Origin: Prevotellaceae bacterium UBA4372
GTDB taxonomy: Bacteria; Bacteroidota; Bacteroidia; Bacteroidales; Bacteroidaceae
Direction: 5' to 3'
Assembly: GCA_002391275.1 (NCBI GenBank)
Contig: DGSC01000042.1
Location: 1-64,000, forward strand
DNA: 64,000 nucleotides
This document shows positions 42,816 through 52,490 of this stretch, piece after piece; position 1 is the first letter of the stretch, and each line of letters starts with the position of its first letter. The position numbers and the translations under genes were made by a program. The notes below the pieces were generated by a model. The model worked only from the letters and a program-made list of their open reading frames with translations. It searched no databases and had not been told where the DNA came from.

Positions 42816-42872
42816 AAGTTCAAGTTCCGGAGACCAAGAAAATAAGCCCTTGGCCGCCGAAACTTGAACTTT
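42816..42872 (+). terminator. Terminator after the aldo/keto reductase gene
   Basis: The arms AAGTTCAAGTTCCGG (42816-42830) and 42857-42871 pair with one mismatch. An inner CCAAG/CTTGG stem and a T-rich tail add to it. This separates the kduI unit from guaB. Confidence 0.8.
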
Positions 42873-42895
42873 TAATTTTATTTATATATTTTCGT

Positions 42896-42927
42896 TTTGG
42901 CTATCTCCGAAAAACGCACTAACTTTG
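42896..42927 (+). promoter_or_regulatory. Bacteroidetes promoter for guaB
   Basis: TTTG (42896-42899) and TAACTTTG (42920-42927) are spaced by 20 bases, an ideal consensus match, 46 bases before the guaB ATG. Confidence 0.8.
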
Positions 42928-42973
42928 CGCCATTAAATTAATTTATTCTTTCAGACCAATTTTTTATATCATT

Positions 42974-44452
42974 ATGGCCAACTTCTCACAAGACCGCATC
43001 GTTATGGATGGGCTTACGTTCGACGATGTTCTTCTCGTTCCTGCTTACTCGGAAGTGCTACCTCGTTCGGTGAACCTGACGACCCGTTTTTCCCGTCATA
43101 TTGAGCTCAAGGTGCCTTTCGTGACAGCAGCCATGGATACCGTAACAGAATCTACCATGGCGATAGCTATCGCTCGTGAAGGCGGTATCGGTGTCATTCA
43201 CAAGAATATGTCTATCGAGGAACAGGCACGCCAAGTTGCTATTGTTAAGCGAGCTGAGAACGGTATGATCTATGACCCGGTGACTATTCAAAGCACAGCT
43301 ACTGTGGCTGATGCGCTGGCACTCATGGCAGAATATCATATCGGAGGTATTCCTGTGGTTGATGAGCAGAACTGCCTCGTTGGCATAGTAACCAATCGCG
43401 ACCTTCGTTTCGAGCGTCGCATTGAACGGCCAATATCCGAGGTTATGACAAGGGAGAACCTCGTGACCACCCATCAGCAAACGGATCTTTTCTCTGCATC
43501 CCAAATACTACAGGAAAATAAAATTGAAAAATTGCCAGTGGTTGACGAGGAAAACCATCTCATTGGCCTCATCACTTATAAAGACATTACGAAGGCTAAG
43601 GATAAGCCCATGGCATGTAAGGACGCAAAAGGCCGTCTACGTGTAGCGGCTGGTGTGGGTGTAACGGTTGATACACTGGAACGCATAACGGCGCTTGTCG
43701 AGGCCGGTGCAGATGCCATCGTCATCGATACGGCTCATGGACATTCCAAGGGCGTGGTTGAAAAACTGCGTGAGGCCAAGGCTGCGTTCCCCAATGTAGA
43801 TATCGTTGTGGGTAATGTTGCTACAGGTGAGGCAGCACGTATGCTGGTTGAAGCTGGTGCCGACGGTATCAAGGTTGGCATCGGCCCTGGCTCGATTTGC
43901 ACGACAAGAGTTGTGGCGGGCGTTGGCGTACCTCAGCTCTCAGCTGTCTACGATGTGGCATGTGCTCTAGCTGGCACCGACGTACCGTTGATTGCAGATG
44001 GTGGTCTGCGCTATTCTGGCGACATCGTTAAGGCCATAGCAGCAGGTGGACATTGTGTAATGATCGGCTCTCTTGTGGCAGGCACGGAGGAAAGTCCTGG
44101 CGACACTATTATTTTCAATGGCCGTAAGTTTAAAAGCTATAGGGGAATGGGCTCGCTGGAGGCTATGGAGAATGGAAGTAAAGACCGATATTTCCAAGCT
44201 GGCGAGAAGGATACGAAGAAACTTGTGCCTGAAGGTATTGCCGGACGTGTACCCTACAAGGGGACGGTGCAGGAAGTCATCTACCAGCTTATCGGTGGTC
44301 TGCGCTCGGGTATGGGATATTGTGGAGCGGCTACGATCAAGGACTTGCACAAGGCAAAATTCGTTCGTATCACGAATGCAGGAGTGCTTGAAAGTCATCC
44401 CCACGACATCACAATAACAAGCGAAGCTCCCAATTACTCACGTCCTCAATGA
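42974..44452 (+). CDS. guaB: Inosine-5'-monophosphate dehydrogenase
   Basis: IMP dehydrogenase oxidises IMP to XMP, the committed step to GMP. The 492-residue protein has the TIM-barrel split by two CBS domains (about 95-210) and the catalytic loop GPGSICTTR with C309. The active-site flap region and the substrate phrase IADGGLRYSGDIVKA are also present. Length and order are normal. It heads a long co-directional block with the parvulins, an OstA-like gene and mutL, and has its own strong promoter. Confidence 0.97.
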   Translation: MANFSQDRIVMDGLTFDDVLLVPAYSEVLPRSVNLTTRFSRHIELKVPFVTAAMDTVTESTMAIAIAREGGIGVIHKNMSIEEQARQVAIVKRAENGMIYDPVTIQSTATVADALALMAEYHIGGIPVVDEQNCLVGIVTNRDLRFERRIERPISEVMTRENLVTTHQQTDLFSASQILQENKIEKLPVVDEENHLIGLITYKDITKAKDKPMACKDAKGRLRVAAGVGVTVDTLERITALVEAGADAIVIDTAHGHSKGVVEKLREAKAAFPNVDIVVGNVATGEAARMLVEAGADGIKVGIGPGSICTTRVVAGVGVPQLSAVYDVACALAGTDVPLIADGGLRYSGDIVKAIAAGGHCVMIGSLVAGTEESPGDTIIFNGRKFKSYRGMGSLEAMENGSKDRYFQAGEKDTKKLVPEGIAGRVPYKGTVQEVIYQLIGGLRSGMGYCGAATIKDLHKAKFVRITNAGVLESHPHDITITSEAPNYSRPQ

Positions 44453-44503
44453 GGATGAATGGCCAAAAATGTTTAATCAGACTGAAATATAGAAATTATA
44501 AAA

Positions 44504-45922
44504 ATGAAAAACATTTTTTCGTTGCTCACCTTGCTAATGTCGGCTGTCACGGCTATGGCCCAGACGGACCCCATAGTGATGCGCATCAATGGCAAGGATG
44601 TGACGCGTTCGGAATTTGAGTACAACTACAACAAGAATAACTCGGACGGGGTTATCGATAAGAAAAGTGTAAGCGAGTATGCCGATTTGTTCATAAACTA
44701 CAAGTTGAAGGTGGAAGCTGCCCTTGATGCCCGTTTGGATACACTCAAAAGCTATCAGGAGGAATACCGTACATACCGCGATCAGCAGGTCAAGCCGCTG
44801 CTTGTATCTGCAGAGGCTGAGGAAGGTGAAGTGCGCAACTATTACAATACCATGTTGCAGCAACTCGAAGGGAAGCAACTACTGCAACTGGCACATATCT
44901 TTGTCCATCTCCCTCAGCAAGCAACTGTCGATTTTGCGGAGAAGGCTAAGGCGCGCATAGATAGTATTTATGCTGTCCTCCAAGGTGGAAAAGACTTCTC
45001 GGAGTTGGCAACCGAAGCATCTGAAGATCGTGGCACGGCCGCTCGTGGAGGTGTGATTGGCTGGATAGGTCCACATCAGCTCTTAAAAGAAATAGAGGAT
45101 AAGGCCTATACGCTCACTGTGGGTGAGGTGGCTACTCCTCTACAGTCAACGGTAGGGTGGCATATCCTTAAGCTTGTGGATAAAAAACCTTTGGAACCAT
45201 ACGATACTTTGGCTCCTCGCATCCGACAATTTCTTGAAGCTCGTGGTATGCGCGACCGTCTTGCCACACAGATGGCAGATAGCTTGAGCAAGGCTTCTGG
45301 CAAGACTGTTGAAGAAGTGATGGATGAGCAAGCAGACCGCTTGGCTGCTGACGATCCCGAACTCCGTTATCTTTTCCAAGAGTACCACGACGGCTTGTTG
45401 TTGTTTGAAATATGCCAACGCAAGGTGTGGGAGCCGGCAGCCAAGGATACGACTGCGCTTGAGCGATATTTCAAGAAGAACAAAAAGAACTACGCTTATA
45501 CAAAACCTCATTTCGCAGGTGCTCTCCTTCAGGCTACATCAAAAAACGTCTCGGATAAGGCTGTAAAGGCGCTGAAGGGAAAGGATGAAGATATGTGGGC
45601 TTCAATCATTAAAACGCAGTTCAACAAGGATAGCGTTCAGGTTCGTTTTGAAAGGCGTGTGTTTGAACAAGGTGAGAATACATTGGTTGATTCTCTCGCT
45701 TTCAAAGTGAAGAATGCTAAGGCGCGTGTTTCGAAGAAATATCCGGCAGCTGCCGTCGTGGGTAGGTTGCTTAATAAAGGTCCTAAACGATGGATGGATG
45801 TAAGTGCTCAGGTTGTTGCAGACTATCAGGCCCTGAAGGAACAAGAGTTCGTGGAAGAGTTACGGCGCAAATATAAATATGAGGTAAACGAACAAGTACT
45901 TAAAACGGTTAATAAGCACTGA
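44504..45922 (+). CDS. Exported parvulin-type peptidyl-prolyl isomerase
   Basis: This is a periplasmic folding chaperone of 472 residues with a signal peptide ending in MAQ (about residue 20). An N-terminal helical chaperone region is followed by a parvulin (rotamase) domain at about 125-230, with LLQLAHIFVHLP and GGVIGWIGPHQLLKEIEDKAYTL split by the loop. A long C-terminal helical part follows. Only one clear parvulin domain is visible. It overlaps the next gene by one base (TGATG), so the two chaperones are co-translated. The neighbouring OstA-like gene suggests a role in outer-membrane protein or LPS assembly. Confidence 0.87.
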   Translation: MKNIFSLLTLLMSAVTAMAQTDPIVMRINGKDVTRSEFEYNYNKNNSDGVIDKKSVSEYADLFINYKLKVEAALDARLDTLKSYQEEYRTYRDQQVKPLLVSAEAEEGEVRNYYNTMLQQLEGKQLLQLAHIFVHLPQQATVDFAEKAKARIDSIYAVLQGGKDFSELATEASEDRGTAARGGVIGWIGPHQLLKEIEDKAYTLTVGEVATPLQSTVGWHILKLVDKKPLEPYDTLAPRIRQFLEARGMRDRLATQMADSLSKASGKTVEEVMDEQADRLAADDPELRYLFQEYHDGLLLFEICQRKVWEPAAKDTTALERYFKKNKKNYAYTKPHFAGALLQATSKNVSDKAVKALKGKDEDMWASIIKTQFNKDSVQVRFERRVFEQGENTLVDSLAFKVKNAKARVSKKYPAAAVVGRLLNKGPKRWMDVSAQVVADYQALKEQEFVEELRRKYKYEVNEQVLKTVNKH

Positions 45923-47295
45923 TGAAGGTAAAACACATATTCGTAACAGCTTTGGCTCTCTGCGGTTTTTGCAATAGGGCTTTGGCTCAGACGGCTAATA
46001 ACATCGTTGATGAGGTTATATGGGTGGTTGGAGACGAGGCTATCCTGAGAAGCGACGTTGAAAATGTACGTGCACAAATGGGACGTGTCCAAGGTAATCC
46101 CTATTGTGTTATTCCCGAAAATCTCGCTATACAAAAGCTGTTTATTCATCAAGCCGAGATAGATAGCCTCGAAGTGCCAGAAGATAATATCAACCGAAAC
46201 GTAGATGCTCAAATCAACGACTGGGTGCAGAAAGCTGGTTCTAAGGAAAAACTCGAGGAATATCGCGGTATGACCTTTAAACAGATACGTGAAGAAACCT
46301 ACGACCTGATAAAGGATAACTTGGTGATGGACCTCGTAAAGCAAAACCTGACAAAGGATATCAAGGTGACACCGGCTGAAGTGCGCCATTTCTTCAAGGA
46401 TATGCCTGCAGACTCTTTGCCGCTTATTCCAACACAGGTAGAAGTGGAACTCCTGGCCGAGCACCCTCGTATTCAGCAAGAGGAAATAGACCGAATAAAG
46501 GCTGAGCTCAGGGATTATACCGAGCGCATTAACTCGGGGACGTCGACGTTCAATACCTTGGCCCGTTTTTATAGCGAAGACCTTGGTTCTGCGCGACAAG
46601 GTGGTGAGATGGATTACATGAGTAAAGTAGACCTTGATCCGGCTTTCGCAAACGTCGCTTGGAGCTTGACAGACCCGAAGAAAGTGTCTAAGATTGTAGA
46701 GTCGCAATACGGGTATCACATTATTCAGCTTGTGGATAAACGTGGCGACAAGCTCAAACTACGGCACATCTTAAAGAAACCACACGTCGAACAAAAGGAT
46801 GTTGATGCAGCTCTTCTGCGCCTTGATTCCATTACGATGGATATCAGAGACGGTAAATTCACTTTTGAGGACGCCGCTCAGACACTTTCCGACGATAAAG
46901 ATTCCCGCAACAACAATGGATTGATGTTTAATGTTGTCGTTGATGGAATGACGGGGGAGCGTATTCGTACTTCTCGATTTAAGATGGCCGAATTGCCTAC
47001 GGAGATAGCACGAGTAGTGGAAACACTTGATGTGGGAGAGATTTCGAAACCATTCACAATGCTTGATAAGGCAGGGAAACAGCAGTGCTGTGTCATCAAA
47101 TTAAAGAGCCGTTTGAAAGCACATACGGCAACGATTACTGAAGATTTCCAGGTGCTGAGTCAAATTGTAAAGGCTAAACGTAGTGAAGAGTTTCTCGACA
47201 AATGGATAAAGGAGAAGCAACGTACGACTTATGTTCGTATAAATCCCGATTGGGTTAATTGCGAATTCCAATATCCAGGATGGGTGAAGGATTAA
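45922..47295 (+). CDS. SurA-like periplasmic chaperone and peptidyl-prolyl isomerase
   Basis: The 457-residue protein has a signal peptide (to about residue 24, ending ALAQ). The SurA-type N-terminal domain begins with NNIVDEVIWVVGDEAILRSDV (split here: VIWVVGDEAILRSDV is characteristic). At least one parvulin domain follows (about 175-275, with GGEMDYMSKVDLDPAFANVA), and a second degenerate one follows DKLKLRHIL. It guides outer-membrane proteins across the periplasm. It is coupled to the upstream parvulin gene and followed by the OstA-like gene. SurA in E. coli also sits next to lptD, which supports the envelope role. Confidence 0.86.
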   Translation: MKVKHIFVTALALCGFCNRALAQTANNIVDEVIWVVGDEAILRSDVENVRAQMGRVQGNPYCVIPENLAIQKLFIHQAEIDSLEVPEDNINRNVDAQINDWVQKAGSKEKLEEYRGMTFKQIREETYDLIKDNLVMDLVKQNLTKDIKVTPAEVRHFFKDMPADSLPLIPTQVEVELLAEHPRIQQEEIDRIKAELRDYTERINSGTSTFNTLARFYSEDLGSARQGGEMDYMSKVDLDPAFANVAWSLTDPKKVSKIVESQYGYHIIQLVDKRGDKLKLRHILKKPHVEQKDVDAALLRLDSITMDIRDGKFTFEDAAQTLSDDKDSRNNNGLMFNVVVDGMTGERIRTSRFKMAELPTEIARVVETLDVGEISKPFTMLDKAGKQQCCVIKLKSRLKAHTATITEDFQVLSQIVKAKRSEEFLDKWIKEKQRTTYVRINPDWVNCEFQYPGWVKD

Positions 47296-47350
47296 ATAGT
47301 CACTATGTTGGGTAAAAATGAACTGAAGAACGAAAATGGAAATCTGACAG

Positions 47351-49090
47351 ATGGATTCAAAGCAAACAATAAGGCATGGAGAGAAACGTTATTCGCGGCT
47401 CGGGATATCGAGGCGCAGGCCGTCTATTATCTATTGCTTACTGCTGCTAATATCCTTGAATATCATTGCTGCCCCTCCTGCTCGTAAAGCTCGAAAACCC
47501 CGTCGACAGAGCGATTCAAGAGTGCATCTTCTGCATGCCGACGAGCTCTTTTATGACCAATATAAGAATCCTAATGCCCAAATCCTCAGAGGGCATGTGC
47601 GATTCCGCCACGACGATGTCATTTTAACATGTGATAGTGCTTGCTACTACGAGGCCGATAATTCCTTCGATGCTTTCGGACATGTTAAAATGAATCAGGC
47701 TGACACCTTGACTCTTACGTCAAAAGTGCTTTATTACGACGGAAACGACCAAATGGCTCAGGCCAGGTATGATGTCGTCCTCACGCATTTCAAAAGTAAA
47801 CTTTATACCGACTCGCTCGACTACGACAGACTCTACAATCTTGGATATTTCTTTCAAGGGGGAAAGCTGGTTGATAAGGAAAATACGCTTACGAGTGAAT
47901 GGGGGCAGTACAGTCCGCCCACACGTGAGGCCGTTTTTAATTATAATGTAGACCTCACCAACCCTAAATTCACGCTTGTCTCAGACACCCTTCATTACAA
48001 TACGGGCAGTGGCTTTGCCAGAATCGTTGGACCTTCCAATATCGACAATGGTGACAACCATATCTATTCAGAGCGGGGTACTTATGACACACGTGGAAAC
48101 AAAGCGTACCTACTTGAGCGTTCAATTGTCAGCAACAAGGGTTGCACCATTACAGGCGACAGTCTCGACTATACGGGACAAGGTGCTATTTCTAAAGCTT
48201 TTGGGAATGTGGTCTACGTTGATAAAGACAGTCGTAACATGTTCCTTGGCAACTATGTACTCTACGCCGACTCTATAGGCTATGCCGAAGCTGCTGACAG
48301 TGCTGTATGTATTGACTATTCACAGCGTGATACGTTATATTGTCATGCCGACAGTTTTAAACTTTACACTTACGACATTGACACCGACTCTATGTGGAGA
48401 GAGCTACGGGCATACAACCACGTACGAGCTTTTCGCATCGACGTTCAAGCTGTATGTGATTCTATGGTGTTTATCTCTCGAGATTCATGCCTGACGATGT
48501 ATCGCGACCCTATTCTATGGCAGCAAGGCCAACAGCTGTTGGGCGAGGAAATCAAGGTGTGGGTGAACGATAGCACTATTGATTCTACTCATGTTATTCG
48601 TCAGGCATTGTCAGTTGAACGGCTTGATACAATGAGCTACAATCAGGTGACGGGAAACATAATGCGGAGTTATTTCGATAAAGGCCAAATGAAACTTACT
48701 TGGGTCGAAGGTAACGTCATTGTTCGCTACTATCCTCTTGACTCAGACAGCCTGATGATAGGCCTACTACAGTCAGAATCATCCCAGCTTAAGTTGTTTA
48801 TGGGAGAAAAACAGCTTGATAAAATTTGGATGCCAGAGTCTGAAGGAAAGCTTTATCCTTTGGCCTTAGCGGCTAACAAAGAACGTTTTCTCGACAACTT
48901 TGGCTGGTTTGATTACGTGCGACCACAGAACAAGGATGATATCTTTGTTTGGCGACCTAAAAAATCTGGAACCGAGTTGAAGGCGTCTGTTCAGCACACC
49001 AAGCCCAAGGCCTCTCTGGATGATAAGAGAAAAGGTTCAGCACCAGATAAAGGGAAAAGGAAAGCCGTTAGTCAAGAACTTAAAAAATAA
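47351..49090 (+). CDS. OstA-like protein (LptA/LptD N-terminal type)
   Basis: This exported or membrane-bound protein of 579 residues has a hydrophobic segment at about 25-42 and then OstA/LptA-like beta repeats. They include LLHADELFYDQYKNPNAQIL, LRGHVRFRHDDVILTCDSA and AFGHVKMNQADTLTLTSKVL. LptA-type beta-jellyroll strands bridge LPS from the inner to the outer membrane, and this Bacteroidetes-type protein is thought to do the same. It follows the SurA-like gene by 55 bases. The C-terminal 40 residues are Lys/Arg-rich. Whether it replaces LptA or a separate component is uncertain. Confidence 0.82.
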   Translation: MDSKQTIRHGEKRYSRLGISRRRPSIIYCLLLLISLNIIAAPPARKARKPRRQSDSRVHLLHADELFYDQYKNPNAQILRGHVRFRHDDVILTCDSACYYEADNSFDAFGHVKMNQADTLTLTSKVLYYDGNDQMAQARYDVVLTHFKSKLYTDSLDYDRLYNLGYFFQGGKLVDKENTLTSEWGQYSPPTREAVFNYNVDLTNPKFTLVSDTLHYNTGSGFARIVGPSNIDNGDNHIYSERGTYDTRGNKAYLLERSIVSNKGCTITGDSLDYTGQGAISKAFGNVVYVDKDSRNMFLGNYVLYADSIGYAEAADSAVCIDYSQRDTLYCHADSFKLYTYDIDTDSMWRELRAYNHVRAFRIDVQAVCDSMVFISRDSCLTMYRDPILWQQGQQLLGEEIKVWVNDSTIDSTHVIRQALSVERLDTMSYNQVTGNIMRSYFDKGQMKLTWVEGNVIVRYYPLDSDSLMIGLLQSESSQLKLFMGEKQLDKIWMPESEGKLYPLALAANKERFLDNFGWFDYVRPQNKDDIFVWRPKKSGTELKASVQHTKPKASLDDKRKGSAPDKGKRKAVSQELKK

Positions 49091-49167
49091 CACGTTGTCT
49101 TAGGAACCTTTTGTTGTTCCTCTCATAAGTTTTCAATATAAATTATTCCCACCACAATAGTTATCCT

Positions 49168-49464
49168 ATGGCACTCTTCTCTACTCGCAGTCCTCGTCGA
49201 TTCTCAGGGGTTCACATCTATACTTCTGAGCGTAAAGATAAACTTGATAAACTCGTAGCTGAAGCCAAGCGTGAGGAACAGATTCTTAATGGTGAAACGC
49301 CAGAATATAAGCCAGATATTGCATCCTATAAAGGTAAATTCGCCAAGAATCTTAAACGTGCAGACCCGGAACGCAGACGTTTGCATCCTGGTGTGGCCAT
49401 AGCTGTCATTGTCGTGCTTATTATCCTTTGGCACTATTTAATGACAGGAAGCTTCCGTTTTTAA
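49168..49464 (+). CDS. Small conserved membrane protein of unknown function
   Basis: The 98-residue protein has a positively charged N-terminal two-thirds (about 1-70, many Lys, Arg and Glu) and one C-terminal membrane helix (about 75-92, VAIAVIVVLIILWHYLM). It sits between the OstA-like gene and mutL on the same strand and has the codon use of its neighbours. I see no catalytic motif. A role in LPS transport or division is conceivable from the context, but nothing in the sequence shows it. Confidence 0.7.
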   Translation: MALFSTRSPRRFSGVHIYTSERKDKLDKLVAEAKREEQILNGETPEYKPDIASYKGKFAKNLKRADPERRRLHPGVAIAVIVVLIILWHYLMTGSFRF

Positions 49465-49527
49465 GGATTCTCTTTAGATTCTTCCTCCTTCTTATTCATA
49501 TAGTCGTCGTTCAGAACCTTCATTTCT

Positions 49528-51375
49528 ATGGACATCATTCAGCTCCTTCCCGATTCGGTTGCCAACCAAATAGCTGCAGGCGAAGTCATCCAAAGACCCG
49601 CATCTGTGCTTAAAGAGTTGGTTGAGAATGCCGTTGATGCTGGAGCTCATCGGATTGATGTTATTGCGATTGATGCAGGTCGTACGAGTCTGCAAGTCGT
49701 GGATGATGGCAGCGGCATGAGTGAAACGGATGCAAGATTAGCCTTCGAGCGTCATGCCACAAGTAAGATTCGTGAGGCTGCTGATCTCTTTACCCTCACA
49801 ACTATGGGCTTTCGTGGCGAAGCTCTACCCTCTATTGCTGCGGTTTCACAGGTGGAACTGACCACACGCACTGCATCTTCAGACTTAGGCACCCGTTTGC
49901 TTCTGGAGGCTTCTCATGTCATTTCACAGGAACCTGTCGCTTGTGCTGTCGGGTCTAACTTCGTGGTCAAGAATCTTTTCTTTAATGTACCTGCTCGCCG
50001 TAAGTTTTTGAAAACGACTCAAACCGAGCTTGCCAATATCACTGCTGAGTTAGAACGCATTGTTCTTGTCCATCCCGATATTTCTTTTTCTCTAACGCAT
50101 AACGGTACTCCCTTGCTCAATCTTGCTCCGACAAGCCTAAAGGGACGTATTGCCGCAGTCTTTGGAGATCGCATATCCGAACGCTTATTGCCGGTTGAGG
50201 TTTCCACACCAATGGTACACATCCATGGCTTTGTCGGGAAACCAGAGGCTGCACGTAAGCGTGGGGCTCAGCAATATTTCTTCGTTAACAGCCGCTTCAT
50301 GCGCCACCCATATTTCCATAAAGCGGTACAAGAAGCTTTCACTCGTCTTATTCCTGCCGACGAGCAGGTGCCTTACTTCATTTATTTTGAGGTTCCTCCT
50401 GGTGATATTGATGTTAACATTCATCCGACTAAGACAGAAATCAAGTTTGAGAATGAGCAAGCTATATGGCAAATTCTTCTTGCTGCCGTACGAGAAGCTA
50501 TCGGACGATTCAATGCCATTCCAACGATTGATTTCGACACAGAAGGGAAACCCGTTGACATGCCTGTTTTCAACCCTAATACTATGGGCAACCCTCCGGC
50601 GCCTGCCGTTCAGGTCAATACAGATTTCAATCCTTTCACGTCTTCTTCTCAGACCCGTAGTTCTTCGTTCCATAACGATTACAGGCAACGACCTGTGCCG
50701 AAAGATTGGGAGCAACTGTATTCCGGCGCTTCTTCTTCTCCTCATGCACTTTCAGCAAATGGGGAAGTTCCACTAAGTGCTCCTCAGCTTCCCCTTACAG
50801 CTGATTCACTCCCTTCGTATGCTTTCTATCAATATCGTGGACAATACATTCTTTCTGCTGTAGACAATGGTATTCTGTTGATTGATCAGCATAGGGCACA
50901 CATGCGTGTGCTTTTCGATCAGTTCATGGCCCAGTTGGCTGCTGCTGCCTTGCCGTCTCAGCGATATCTTTTTCCGGAGGTGATGCACCTCTCATCCAGT
51001 CAGGCTTCAACTTTTTATGCAGTGGCCGATGACTTAATGCGTCTCGGATTCGATATCAATGATCTCGGTGGGGGCAATATCTCGGTCGTGGGATTCCCCG
51101 CAGGCTTCGAAGGGCTCGAACCTCACTCTCTTGTGGCTGACTTGCTCGCTACTGCCGACGAGCATCAGGGCGTTCCCCCCGATTCGCTTTTGAGTCTTCT
51201 TGCCTCTACACTGGCGCGTTCTGCAGCCATACCCTCCGGTCAGGTGCTCTCTGAGCGCGAAATGCAGGATCTTGTAGAGCAGCTTATGGCCTCTTCCAAT
51301 CCTAATCTCACTCCCGACGGCCACACTATCACTGCTGTCATACAACAGGAAATGATTGATAAATTATTCAAGTAA
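49528..51375 (+). CDS. mutL: DNA mismatch repair protein MutL
   Basis: MutL couples MutS recognition of mismatches to strand removal. The 615-residue protein has the N-terminal GHKL ATPase with ENAVDAGA (near 32-39), DDGSGM and GFRGEALPSI. The C-terminal dimerisation domain includes LIDQHRAHMR (near 451-460). In MutL proteins with endonuclease activity this motif reads DQHAxxE; here Ala is Arg and Glu is Met, so nicking activity is doubtful. It is followed by trpS after 14 bases. Confidence 0.95.
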   Translation: MDIIQLLPDSVANQIAAGEVIQRPASVLKELVENAVDAGAHRIDVIAIDAGRTSLQVVDDGSGMSETDARLAFERHATSKIREAADLFTLTTMGFRGEALPSIAAVSQVELTTRTASSDLGTRLLLEASHVISQEPVACAVGSNFVVKNLFFNVPARRKFLKTTQTELANITAELERIVLVHPDISFSLTHNGTPLLNLAPTSLKGRIAAVFGDRISERLLPVEVSTPMVHIHGFVGKPEAARKRGAQQYFFVNSRFMRHPYFHKAVQEAFTRLIPADEQVPYFIYFEVPPGDIDVNIHPTKTEIKFENEQAIWQILLAAVREAIGRFNAIPTIDFDTEGKPVDMPVFNPNTMGNPPAPAVQVNTDFNPFTSSSQTRSSSFHNDYRQRPVPKDWEQLYSGASSSPHALSANGEVPLSAPQLPLTADSLPSYAFYQYRGQYILSAVDNGILLIDQHRAHMRVLFDQFMAQLAAAALPSQRYLFPEVMHLSSSQASTFYAVADDLMRLGFDINDLGGGNISVVGFPAGFEGLEPHSLVADLLATADEHQGVPPDSLLSLLASTLARSAAIPSGQVLSEREMQDLVEQLMASSNPNLTPDGHTITAVIQQEMIDKLFK

Positions 51376-51389
51376 ACTATACAATACAC

Positions 51390-52487
51390 ATGCAAGCAAA
51401 ACAGAAAATCATCCTTACTGGCGATCGTCCCACAGGGCCGTTACACATCGGACATTATGTAGGTTCTCTACGTCGACGTGTTGAACTCCAGAATTCGGGT
51501 TTATATGATAAGATTTACGTCTTCGAAGCCGATGCTCAAGCACTGACAGATAATATCGACAACCCCGACAAGGTGCGTCAGAATGTCATCGAAGTTGCGC
51601 TCGACTATCTTGCTGCTGGCCTCGATCCTTCCAAGTCTACCATCTTTATTCAAAGTCAGATTCCAGAGCTTTGCGAACTTACTTTCTATTTCATGGACCT
51701 CGTCAGCGTCTCTCGGCTTCAGCGTAATCCTACCGTCAAGACAGAAATCCAGATGAGAGGCTTCTCTGGTGAGAGCATTCCCGTAGGATTCTTCACTTAC
51801 CCCATTTCGCAAGCAGCTGACATCACCCTTTTTAAAGCTACCACCGTCCCTGTAGGCGAGGACCAGGAGCCTATGCTCGAACAGTGTCGCGAAATAGTCC
51901 GACGTTTCAATTTTATCTATGGCGAGACGCTTGTTGAACCCAATATTCTTCTTCCCGAGAATGCTGCATGTCTGCGTTTGCCCGGCACCGACGGTAAGGC
52001 TAAGATGTCAAAGTCTCTTGGTAACTGTATCTATCTTAAGGATAGTGCCGACGATGTGGAGAAGAAAGTCAAGTCGATGTTCACCGATCCCGACCATCTT
52101 CGTGTGAGTGACCCCGGCAAAGTTGAGGGCAACACCGTGTTTACCTATCTTGATGCTTTCTGCCGTCCCGAACATTTTGGCCGTTATCTTCCCGATTACG
52201 AGAACCTCGATGCCCTCAAAGACCACTATCGTCGAGGTGGTTTAGGCGACATGAAGGTGAAGAAGTTCTTGGCCGCTGTGCTTCAAGAGACTTTAGAGCC
52301 CATACGTCAACGCCGTTCAGAATTCGAGAAAGACATACCTGCCGTTATTGAAATCTTAAGAAAAGGAACAGAAGTAGCCCGCGAAGCCGGCGCTCAGACC
52401 ATGTCTGAAGTGCGTCGTGCCATGCGCCTCGACTATTTCGACAATGATATCTTCGTGCGCGAACAAGCTTCGCGTTTCCAACAATAA
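51390..52487 (+). CDS. trpS: Tryptophan--tRNA ligase
   Basis: This enzyme charges tRNA-Trp. The 365-residue class I synthetase has the HIGH-type motif GPLHIGHYVG (16-25) and the KMSKS motif GKAKMSKSLGN near 204-214. Length is a little above the usual 330 residues because of a longer C-terminal part. It is co-directional with mutL (14 bases) and with the flavoprotein that starts 3 bases after its stop. Confidence 0.95.
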   Translation: MQAKQKIILTGDRPTGPLHIGHYVGSLRRRVELQNSGLYDKIYVFEADAQALTDNIDNPDKVRQNVIEVALDYLAAGLDPSKSTIFIQSQIPELCELTFYFMDLVSVSRLQRNPTVKTEIQMRGFSGESIPVGFFTYPISQAADITLFKATTVPVGEDQEPMLEQCREIVRRFNFIYGETLVEPNILLPENAACLRLPGTDGKAKMSKSLGNCIYLKDSADDVEKKVKSMFTDPDHLRVSDPGKVEGNTVFTYLDAFCRPEHFGRYLPDYENLDALKDHYRRGGLGDMKVKKFLAAVLQETLEPIRQRRSEFEKDIPAVIEILRKGTEVAREAGAQTMSEVRRAMRLDYFDNDIFVREQASRFQQ

Positions 52488-52490
52488 AGA

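Noticed and set aside
47305..47487. Small open frame overlapping the start of the OstA-like gene
   Set aside because: It is out of frame with the OstA-like gene, and its codon pattern and product give no support.
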